From the NCBI GenBank assembly GCA_965369325.1, contig CBDUQI010000074.1:1-24140 (forward strand): a DNA stretch of 24,140 nucleotides, given 5' to 3'. This document shows positions 8,331 to 15,066 of this stretch, one piece after another. Origin of the DNA: CBDUQI01 sp965369325 (GTDB taxonomy: Bacteria; Pseudomonadota; Gammaproteobacteria; Steroidobacterales; JBCBZW01). The notes beneath the pieces were generated by a model. It saw nothing but the letters and a program-made list of their open reading frames with translations, searched no databases and was not told where the DNA came from. Made by a program: the position numbers and the translations under genes. Numbering within the stretch: position 1 is the first letter of the stretch; the number at the start of each line of letters is the position of its first letter.

Positions 8331-8653
8331 CTCAGATTCTCCCCTTGAGTCGTTATTGGGTCAGGTGATGAAAGACTGTGACCCGCCTGGTTTTTCTCGC
8401 TGCAGTGATATATCCGGTTGTCGCAAACTACCCTTGCAACGTCTCCCCAGACGTGCACAACGGCGGTCGGAACCTAAGGTCCATCTGCCGAGGACCATCA
8501 ATCCTGCCCGATTGCGGCGACGTGAGCAATACCAAATGCTCATGCAAGCCGATTATGTCGCAGCGCGGCACACAATAATATGTTTTGTAAAGCGAAATCG
8601 GCCCTTAGCGGCACCTTGGGGCGGTAAAAACAAGGCCTCGCGAAGCCTGTCAC
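8331..8653 (-). promoter_or_regulatory. 323-bp gene-free region upstream of paralogue A, rich in inverted repeats
   Basis: No gene is visible here. At its upstream end is the terminator of the DUF885 gene (8626-8648). Four inverted repeats follow: TGAGCA...TGCTCA at 8523-8542; GGTCC...GGACC at 8478-8496; ACGTCT-CCCC-AGACGT at 8439-8454, a perfect 6-bp stem; and GGGTCA...TGACCC at 8358-8384. A -10-like TATATC lies near 8410 on the minus strand with a poor -35 (TTGCAA, spacing too long), so the promoter is uncertain. The repeats could be operators or hairpins in a structured 5' leader. I recognise no known riboswitch class. Confidence 0.45.
8626..8648 (-). terminator. Intrinsic terminator after the DUF885 peptidase gene
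   Basis: The minus-strand RNA folds AGGCUU-CGCG-AGGCCU (8648-8633), a 6-bp stem with one G-U pair. It is followed by UGUUUUU, with the T-run at 8630-8626. It lies six bases after the stop codon at 8654. Confidence 0.65.
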
Positions 8654-10465
8654 TTAGCCCTGCGGACAGTGCTCCGGGGCATTGACTTGAACATAATCCT
8701 GCATTTGGCGATCGAGCACATCGAGGGGTACAGGACCATTGCGCAAAACCGCCTCATGGAACTCACGAATATCAAAGCGCTCGCATAACTGCTGGCGCGT
8801 GCGTTCGCGTAACGACAGGATCCTTAGCTGGCCAATTTTGTACGCCGTCGCCTGCCCGGGCATCACGATATAACGCTCAATGGCCTTCACGATGTCGCCC
8901 CGGGGATTTGGCGTATTGCGGGCCAGATAGTCAATCGCCTCAACCCGAGTCCAGCGCTTCCAGTGAATGCCGGTATCCACGACCAGCCGGCAGGCGCGCC
9001 ACAGCTCCATTGCCAGGCGCCCGAAGTCGGCATACGGGTCGTCATAAAGGCCATATTCGCTGGGCAGGTACTCAGCGTACAGGCCCCAGCCTTCGGAGTA
9101 GGCGGTATACCGGCCCCAACGGCGAAAATCGGGCACATTCTCAAGCTCCTGCGCCACCGCGATCTGCACGTGGTGGCCGGGTATACCCTCATGGTAAGCC
9201 AGCGCCTGCATCTGGTAGATAGGCATGTCGGACATCCGGTACAGATTGGCATAGTAGACGCCCGGGCGATCGCCGCTGGCCGAGGGCCGCTGGTAAAACG
9301 CCTTGCCCGCGGATTTCTCACGGAAGGCCTCCACTTTGCGTACCTCAACGCGCGCCTTGGGGCGGCGCACGAACAGATCGTTCAGGCGGGCATCCATCTG
9401 TTCAATGATCCGCGTTGCCTCGCGCAGGTATGCCTGCCGACCGGCCTCAGTATTGGGGTAGTAGAAGCGCGAGTCTTCCCGCAAGAATGTAAAAAACTGT
9501 TGCAGTTCGCCCTGGAAGCCCACCTGCGCCATCAGGGTGCGCATTAGCCCGTGGATTCGCGCGACTTCGCTCAAACCAATCTGGTGTATCTCATCCGGGG
9601 TAAGCGAGGTGGTGGTAAAACCTGCCAGCGCCTGGCGGTAGAACGCTGCGCCGTCAGGCAATTTCCACGCACCATCATCGTCACTTGCTAGCCGCTGGAG
9701 GGCGCTCACATAGTCGATCAGCTGTTGATAGGCCGGTTGTACGGAATCGAGCAGGGCGTCCACTGCGTCACTCACCAGCGCCCGCTCCTGCCGCTGCGGC
9801 AGGTTGAGCGCCGCAACCTTGCTGCGAAAATCAGCCAGCAGCGTGCTGTCGGCATCCGCGTTGTCGAACGGGGCGCCCTTCAGCACCTCGCGGCTGTCGC
9901 TGATCACGTACGGAAAGACAAACTTTGGCGCAACAATGCCCGCCTGCGCGCGGCGCTCCAGGCCTTCCAGTAGCTGCGCGAAATGCGCCTGCACGCCGTT
10001 CAGTCGTGCGATGTAGGCCTGCGCATCGTCCACGGAACTGATCCGATGGATGTTAACCAGGAACGCGGGCAGCGAGGACTGCAGGCCAGACATCTGGTTA
10101 ACCGGGTAGTTGTGATCGCGGAATTTAAAGTTGGACAGCTGTTGCCGCGCGTCATGCTCAAAGAGCTCGTAGCTGACCCGGGTAGCGGCATCGAGGGCAG
10201 CGTAGTCAATCTGCTCGCGCAGTTGCGCCAGCTGTGCGTGCATCAGATCATGCATGGTGCGCGCGTGCTGCTCGGATAGATCATCCCACTTGTCGTAGTC
10301 GGCCTTTATCCCCAGGTAGGACTGAAATTGCGGGCTGAGGGCTACCCGTTGCTCGAAGGCCTTAGCAAAAAACATGTTAGCTGCGGCATTGGCGTCCGCC
10401 TGGGCCGGGCCGGGCAGTGCCAGCGCGCCGAGAACCAGCACACCGAGAATAAGAGGATAAGGCAT
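8654..10465 (-). CDS. Exported DUF885 family metallopeptidase-like protein (603 aa)
   Basis: The ATG at 10465 is preceded by AGGAG at 6-7 bases. A signal peptide is visible (LILGVLVLGALALPG, then PAQADA, about 1-25). The diagnostic DUF885 motif HEGIPGHH is at 425-432, followed by YSEGWGLYAEYLPSEYGLYD, which supplies the further Glu expected of this gluzincin-like family, and by the WRACRLVVDTGIH helix. Proteins of this family are predicted zinc peptidases, often periplasmic or lipid-anchored; substrates are mostly unknown. The length of about 600 aa is normal for the family. It is the second gene after the SLC13 transporter (46-bp gap, same strand), which suggests uptake and breakdown of a shared substrate, but this is only context. 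Confidence 0.88.
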   Translation of the reverse strand: MPYPLILGVLVLGALALPGPAQADANAAANMFFAKAFEQRVALSPQFQSYLGIKADYDKWDDLSEQHARTMHDLMHAQLAQLREQIDYAALDAATRVSYELFEHDARQQLSNFKFRDHNYPVNQMSGLQSSLPAFLVNIHRISSVDDAQAYIARLNGVQAHFAQLLEGLERRAQAGIVAPKFVFPYVISDSREVLKGAPFDNADADSTLLADFRSKVAALNLPQRQERALVSDAVDALLDSVQPAYQQLIDYVSALQRLASDDDGAWKLPDGAAFYRQALAGFTTTSLTPDEIHQIGLSEVARIHGLMRTLMAQVGFQGELQQFFTFLREDSRFYYPNTEAGRQAYLREATRIIEQMDARLNDLFVRRPKARVEVRKVEAFREKSAGKAFYQRPSASGDRPGVYYANLYRMSDMPIYQMQALAYHEGIPGHHVQIAVAQELENVPDFRRWGRYTAYSEGWGLYAEYLPSEYGLYDDPYADFGRLAMELWRACRLVVDTGIHWKRWTRVEAIDYLARNTPNPRGDIVKAIERYIVMPGQATAYKIGQLRILSLRERTRQQLCERFDIREFHEAVLRNGPVPLDVLDRQMQDYVQVNAPEHCPQG

Positions 10466-10511
10466 GATATCTCCTGCGCGCGGCCGAGGGCAGCCTTGGG
10501 GCCTGCGCTCG

Positions 10512-12344
10512 CTAAACCCCGTATAACATCGTGAGTGCTACCGACAAAATCAACCATACGATAATGGTTAGGGGAATACCGACACGCAGGAAGTCTGAAA
10601 ACTTATAGCCGCCAGCACTCATAATCAGCAGGTTCGTCTGATAGCCAATGGGCGTCGCATAGCTCATGTTGGCGCCAAAAAGCACGGACAACACAAACGG
10701 CTCCACCGGCGCATTGAGCCGCTGTGCGATCACCACAGCGATCGGCGTGCCTATCACTGCGGCGGCGTTGTTGGAGACCACGTTGGTAATCAGCGTCATC
10801 AGCAACATCAGCCCGCTCATTATCACTGGCACAGGCAGGTTGGCGGTCAAGGCCACATACGATTCCGCGATGTAGCTTGCCCCCCCGGTTTTCATCAGCG
10901 AAGAGCCCAGTGCCAGACTAACCACAATCACCATAATCACCGGTGCACTGATCGCACTACCCACATCGCGCCAGGACAGGCAACGGGTAACGATCATCAG
11001 CGCGACACCGGTCAATGCGCTGATCGAGATCGGCAGCCAGCCTAGCGCGGCCGGAATAATCACCGCCAGCACGATGGCCAGGGCACGACGCGCGCGGTGT
11101 GTGTGCGGCAGGTTCGTGGTGCCGTCCAGCACCAGCATATCGCCATTGTTTTTAAGCTCATTAATGTTGCTGGGCGTCCCCTGTACCAACAACACATCCC
11201 CGGCACGCAGGCGAATATCATCTATTGCGCCGGTACTGGATACGGTATCAGCCTTGGCCCGATGAATCGCCAACGGGATCAGTTTGTAGCGGGTTGCAAA
11301 CCGGGTGCGCTTCAGCGTGCGATGGTGCAGCAAAGAGCCACGGGTAACCACTACTTCCGCCAACTGCTGACCGGCCGCCGAGAGTTCCTCCTGGCGCGTC
11401 ACCGGATGCTCGAAGTCGCTGGCGTTATGCAGGGTGGCGCCAAGTGCCGCCTCAAAGTCCTTTAAGCGATCCGGGGTATCGTCCACAAACAGCCGGTCGC
11501 CAGCCTGCAATGTTACCGAGGGCAGTTTGGCCAGGTACAGGTTGTCGCCACGCTGAATACGCTCCACCCGCATGCGGTTCTCGGTTTTCGCCAGCACGTC
11601 GGCCAGCACTCGTCCGTTGGCGTAACTCTTCTCATTAATGTGCAGCAGCGCGCTGAATACGCGTGGAGAGGCATCGCCGAGCGGCGGTGTACGTGCCGGG
11701 AGAATGCGTGGCGCAACCAACCACAGATACAACAGACCACCGGTTGCCGCCATGATGGCGGGCAGCGCAAAATCAAACATCCCCATCTGCCGCAAACCCA
11801 AATCAGCGGCGATCGCCACTACCAGCAGATTGGTGGAAGTGCCGATCGTCGTTCCCATGCCCCCGAGCAGAGTCGCCAGCCCCATCGGCATCAAAATGGA
11901 TGATGCCGGGCGACGCGTTTGAATTGAAACGCTGACCAGAATGGGCAGCAACATCACGACGATGGGGGTGTTGTTGACGAACGCGCTCAAAAACGCGCCA
12001 AGCACCAGCGTGGCCAACAGCGCCAGCATGGGTCGCCGCGCCCAGCCTTTGGACATGGCGACCGCCAGTGGTTTTAACGCACCCGTCGTCTCCAGGCCTT
12101 TACCGACAATCATTAGTGCGGAGATGGTGACTAGCGCTTCATGCCCAAAGCCGAGAAAAAAGTCGGTCGGCCGAATGCTGATCTCGCCGTTATCGTACGG
12201 AAAAAAATGAAACCCCAGCACCAACAGCACAAGAATCAACAGACACGAGGTTTCTAGCGCGAGCGTGTCCCGTGTAAACATGACCAGCGCCACGATGGTG
12301 AGAATCATCGCGGCAAGTCCGTGCGGATCCGGAAGCGGTGGCAT
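10512..12344 (-). CDS. SLC13 (DASS)-type anion/Na+ symporter with two TrkA-C domains (610 aa)
   Basis: A polytopic inner-membrane protein. The N-terminal half has several hydrophobic helices with the NNTP motif at 124-127 and the GTSTNLLV signature at 168-175. The second half repeats the pattern (VSNNAAAVIGTPIAV, then GYQTNLLIMSAGGYKFSDF), as expected from inverted-repeat permeases. Between the halves lie two soluble TrkA-C (RCK-C) domains, roughly 240-300 and 325-405 (QAGDRLFVDDTP and RAGDVLLVQGTP). This layout is typical of SLC13 permeases related to SAC1-type sulfate or dicarboxylate carriers; the substrate is not predictable. The ATG at 12344 has GAGGGG about 11 bases upstream, slightly long. 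It is probably cotranscribed with the DUF885 gene. Confidence 0.88.
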   Translation of the reverse strand: MPPLPDPHGLAAMILTIVALVMFTRDTLALETSCLLILVLLVLGFHFFPYDNGEISIRPTDFFLGFGHEALVTISALMIVGKGLETTGALKPLAVAMSKGWARRPMLALLATLVLGAFLSAFVNNTPIVVMLLPILVSVSIQTRRPASSILMPMGLATLLGGMGTTIGTSTNLLVVAIAADLGLRQMGMFDFALPAIMAATGGLLYLWLVAPRILPARTPPLGDASPRVFSALLHINEKSYANGRVLADVLAKTENRMRVERIQRGDNLYLAKLPSVTLQAGDRLFVDDTPDRLKDFEAALGATLHNASDFEHPVTRQEELSAAGQQLAEVVVTRGSLLHHRTLKRTRFATRYKLIPLAIHRAKADTVSSTGAIDDIRLRAGDVLLVQGTPSNINELKNNGDMLVLDGTTNLPHTHRARRALAIVLAVIIPAALGWLPISISALTGVALMIVTRCLSWRDVGSAISAPVIMVIVVSLALGSSLMKTGGASYIAESYVALTANLPVPVIMSGLMLLMTLITNVVSNNAAAVIGTPIAVVIAQRLNAPVEPFVLSVLFGANMSYATPIGYQTNLLIMSAGGYKFSDFLRVGIPLTIIVWLILSVALTMLYGV

Positions 12345-12534
12345 CAGCCAGGTAACCCCTCAACGTGTTCAATACTCAATCGCTACTGCGCGCGTCAGCT
12401 GCCCACGCGCAATGGGTAGCCGAACGGTGATAGCACAAGACAATTCGCAGCCGCAACGGCTTGACAAGCGCTACTTCGACCGGGAATGGCTGGCCCGGAT
12501 GGCCTAAGGATTTGATTCGTTTGAGTAGACGGCG

Positions 12535-13176
12535 CTAATCAGGTGCCCGCAGCCCCGCGCGCCGGGCCGCATGACGGCGCCGGGTATCCAGGTCATCGCA
12601 GGCATAGGCGCCCGGTCGGGGACGCTCGCCCATTAGTTTGCAGCACGGACAGCAGCCGGCATCAATTTCCAAAATGTGGTGAATGTAGAACCCCTCGCAA
12701 ACCGCGCAGGACATCATGATGAGTTCGTCACCCTCCACTAGCGCTCGCAACAAACTCCACGCACGCTCAAAACATAAAAGCGGCGCGCGATGAATCTCAC
12801 GGTAGGTTTCATACGCCAGGCAAAATCGATGGCCAAATTGTGCTGTGTGCTCGTTAAGCGCATTGCGCATGTAACCCTGCGCATCCAGCCCGATCAGGCC
12901 AAATACGCGGAACAACTGCATCAGCGCGCCCGCCTCCAATTGGTAATGAGGTGATTTGACATAAAGTTGAGTGCGTGATGGGGAACGTCCCCGCTGGCGG
13001 CGCACGGTGCCGATACCTCCACGCTTAAAGTACCTCGCGTACAAGCGCCGAATTCGATCATCGGACAAACCCGTGCATGACTTGATCGTACAAGTGCGCG
13101 CTTCGTGGCCGATCATCCGCAACGCCACGTCCAGGCAAAGACGCTCGTTTAGGTAACGCGGATCCGGTGTCTTCAT
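12535..13176 (-). CDS. FlhC-like transcriptional regulator (213 aa)
   Basis: The C-terminal part matches what I know of FlhC. ERAWSLLRALVEGDELIMMS precedes a Cys4 zinc site (Cys157-x2-Cys160-x15-Cys176-x2-Cys179) with FYIHH in between; E. coli FlhC has RAWTLVRFVESGLLQLSSC and a Cys4 site of nearly the same spacing. The N-terminal helices also fit, with GLSDDRIRRLYARYFKRG resembling the LSRxRLxxLY segment of FlhC. FlhC is the DNA-contacting subunit of the FlhD4C2 activator of flagellar genes. Here no flagellar gene is in sight. An insert of basic residues at 57-68 (GTVRRQRGRSPS) could add DNA contacts. The ATG at 13176 follows GGGGGGAG with very short spacing. It is divergent from a gene encoding FlhD-like repeats, which strongly supports the assignment. 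It may regulate non-flagellar genes. Confidence 0.75.
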   Translation of the reverse strand: MKTPDPRYLNERLCLDVALRMIGHEARTCTIKSCTGLSDDRIRRLYARYFKRGGIGTVRRQRGRSPSRTQLYVKSPHYQLEAGALMQLFRVFGLIGLDAQGYMRNALNEHTAQFGHRFCLAYETYREIHRAPLLCFERAWSLLRALVEGDELIMMSCAVCEGFYIHHILEIDAGCCPCCKLMGERPRPGAYACDDLDTRRRHAARRAGLRAPD

Positions 13177-13227
13177 ACTCCCCCCAGTAAGCCCTCACGA
13201 GAGCGTTTTTCGCACGACAGCGGCTCA

Positions 13228-13301
13228 GCCATAATTGTCACTTTATGAGCAATTTCGGATGCCGACAAGCCATAATCTGTCTTTTTTATAACAATTATGG
13301 C
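13228..13301. promoter_or_regulatory. Divergent operator region: 11-bp perfect inverted repeat and a third box
   Basis: GCCATAATTGT at 13228-13238 has its exact reverse complement ACAATTATGGC at 13291-13301. A related direct copy, GCCATAATCTGT, lies at 13269-13280, starting 41 bp (about four helical turns) after the first. All three are between the divergent FlhC-like and FlhD-like genes. Such symmetric boxes fit binding by a regulator, most simply the pair itself. The boxes do not clearly match the E. coli FlhDC consensus. Just downstream, TCCATAT occurs twice, at 13311 and 13322, one helical turn apart. Confidence 0.6.
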
Positions 13302-13410
13302 AAACATACTTCCATATTTGCTCCATATCATCCAGTTCAGAAAATCATGGATGACTCAGGGTTCAACGCTGCGCTGCCGTCAGGAAGCCGGCGGCAAAGA
13401 GGGGAGACAC

Positions 13411-14088
13411 ATGGACGACCGGACGGACTCGGCCGCGGCTGAAAGTGCCTTAATGGTGTTTGATTCGGTGCTGGATGCCAGCTTGAAAATCCGCCAGTGT
13501 CAGTTGAACACAGCGTTTTTGGAACTCATCACCTGGGCCTTCCAAGCGGCACGGGAGGAGACCTCGCCGCGGTTTGGTCTTTCAGTAGATCTAATTCAGC
13601 GACTGTGCCGGCTTTCGCCAGACGGGCGCGGGCAAATTGCCACTTGCCCGTTCGCCGTTTATGGCCTGCGGCTGCAGGATACGCAGTACTGGCGCGCGGT
13701 GGCCGAGAACAAACGCACCATGCAGTACACCACCTTACCGTTCCACCTACCGCAATCGCACCGCGAACGAATGATCGGTTTCTCCACCATGGCACTGCAT
13801 CATGCTGCCGGGCTCGCGGCCAGCAATGAGTATGGTGCCGGGCTGATCTTTGGCGTGCCGTTACGCGATTTGCGGCTGCTCGCGCGAACCCCGTTGCCCG
13901 CGCTAACTGAGGCGGCCGCCCATGCGCCGGGGCTGTTGTGCGCCCGGCTGTACGATCACCCGCGTATCTGGCGAAATCTGTTGGAGGCCGCCGAATCCGG
14001 GCACAAAGACCGTTGCTTCGCGGCGAAGTCGATGGCGTTTCAGGCGCTGGCAGCAGCCAGCGCAGCGGGCGCAAAAACGCTCACTTAG
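13411..14088 (+). CDS. Putative tandem FlhD-like regulator (225 aa)
   Basis: The ATG at 13411 follows AGAGGGGAG at about 5 bases. An in-frame ATG at 13297 sits inside the operator repeat without a binding site, so I reject it. The protein holds two copies of one domain: repeat 1 about 25-98 and repeat 2 about 120-192. Shared residues are F55-G56, L65, R67, A77, R87-L88, D90, W94-R95 and F147-G148, L157, R159, A169, R179-L180, D182, W187-R188. E. coli FlhD has the same skeleton (RLGINEEMATTLAALTLP ... LAETNQLVCHFRFD), with the same 31-residue distance from the Gly to the Arg. FlhD is a small (about 116 aa) helical dimer that partners FlhC, so this would be a fused dimer. The assignment rests on remote similarity plus the FlhC-like neighbour. 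It runs convergent with the next gene, 6 bp apart. Confidence 0.55.
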   Translation: MDDRTDSAAAESALMVFDSVLDASLKIRQCQLNTAFLELITWAFQAAREETSPRFGLSVDLIQRLCRLSPDGRGQIATCPFAVYGLRLQDTQYWRAVAENKRTMQYTTLPFHLPQSHRERMIGFSTMALHHAAGLAASNEYGAGLIFGVPLRDLRLLARTPLPALTEAAAHAPGLLCARLYDHPRIWRNLLEAAESGHKDRCFAAKSMAFQALAAASAAGAKTLT

Positions 14089-14094
14089 GCCACG

Positions 14095-15063
14095 CTAACC
14101 GGGCGACAAAATTCGCGCTAGAGTGGCCCCGTCCACATTGCCGCCGCTAATGATCACCCCGGTACGTCCGCGCGCCTTCACCACCCCGCTCAGCAGCGCC
14201 GCTAATGCCAGTGCACCGGTGGGCTCAAGCACCAGCTTCATACGATTCACCGCGAACCTCACCGCTTCAACAATGGCCGCTTCGCTCACCGTCTGCATGT
14301 CATCCACACACTCCGTTACCAGGGGAAAGGTCAGCGCGCCAAGACACGGCGTGCGGGCACCATCTGCAATGGTTTGCGGATTATCCACGCTCTGCAAGGT
14401 GCCAGTACGAAACGAACGCACGGCATCGTCGGCCATCTCGGGCTCGATGCCGATCACCCGGCATCCGGGCTGCAGGTAGCGCACCGCCACGGCCGCACCA
14501 CTGAGCAAGCCACCTCCGCCGGTGGGCACCAGCAGAGTATCCAGGCGCCCGACTTGCGCCAGCAGCTCCACCGTCGCGGTGCCCTGGCCGGCAATGATCT
14601 GCGGATGATCATACGGGGGGATAATCGAGCAACCACGTTCTTTGGCCAGTGCGCGTGTGAGTTCCTCACGTTGCTGTTGCGCCGGCGCGAAGGTAATCAC
14701 TTCGGCCCCGTACCCCGCGGTCGCAGCGCGCTTCACCGCCGGCGCATTGTCCGGCATCACCACAGTGACCGCCACGCCCTGCAGCGCACCCGCTAACGCC
14801 AGCGCCTGCCCGTGGTTGCCGGAGGAGAACGTCAGCACACCACGCGCCCGGTCTTCCGCGCCGAGGGTAGCAATGGCGTTGTAGGCACCACGGAACTTAA
14901 ACGCGCCCGCGCGCTGCTCGTTCTCGCATTTCGCCAGTACGCGGCACCCCACTTGCGCATCCAGCGTACGCGAGCTGGCGACGCGCGTACGATGCGCCAC
15001 CCCACGCAGGCGCCCACAAGCTGCTTGGATGCCCTGCATGGTTTGCTTGGCTAGCGCGCTCAA
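14095..15063 (-). CDS. PLP-dependent serine racemase / threonine-serine dehydratase (322 aa)
   Basis: Fold-type II PLP enzyme. Lys56 in AGAFKFRGAYNA forms the Schiff base, SSGNHGQA at 80-87 binds the substrate carboxylate, and TGGGGLLSG (181-189) is the phosphate-binding glycine loop. Ser81 matches the second catalytic acid-base of serine racemase, and Glu207, Ala211 and Asp213 (EPEMADD) match its divalent cation site. There is no C-terminal ACT domain, so it is not the biosynthetic IlvA type. Possible activities are L-/D-Ser interconversion, Ser/Thr deamination or hydroxyaspartate ammonia-lyase; the sequence does not decide. The start is TTG at 15063, chosen because GGAG lies 5 bases upstream. 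The ATG at 15039 has no binding site. The gene starts three bases after the stop of the peptidase gene, which suggests translational coupling. Confidence 0.85.
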   Translation of the reverse strand: MSALAKQTMQGIQAACGRLRGVAHRTRVASSRTLDAQVGCRVLAKCENEQRAGAFKFRGAYNAIATLGAEDRARGVLTFSSGNHGQALALAGALQGVAVTVVMPDNAPAVKRAATAGYGAEVITFAPAQQQREELTRALAKERGCSIIPPYDHPQIIAGQGTATVELLAQVGRLDTLLVPTGGGGLLSGAAVAVRYLQPGCRVIGIEPEMADDAVRSFRTGTLQSVDNPQTIADGARTPCLGALTFPLVTECVDDMQTVSEAAIVEAVRFAVNRMKLVLEPTGALALAALLSGVVKARGRTGVIISGGNVDGATLARILSPG

Positions 15064-15066
15064 ACG

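Noticed and set aside
8400..8460. Possible c-di-GMP (GEMM) riboswitch in the leader of paralogue A
   Set aside because: Hairpins and a GCAA are present, but the conserved GEMM core sequences are not.
12412..12507. 31-aa open frame ending DKRYFDREWLARMA between the SLC13 and FlhC-like genes
   Set aside because: The ending looks protein-like, but there is no ribosome binding site and no family match I can name. It may be a gene remnant; not supported enough to list.
13228..13301. Match to the E. coli FlhD4C2 binding consensus
   Set aside because: The boxes share the inverted layout but not the AAATARCG core at the right place, so I list them only as operator-like repeats.
13297..13410. 38-residue N-terminal extension of the FlhD-like protein
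   Set aside because: Its ATG lies inside the inverted repeat, lacks a Shine-Dalgarno, and the ATG at 13411 has a strong one.
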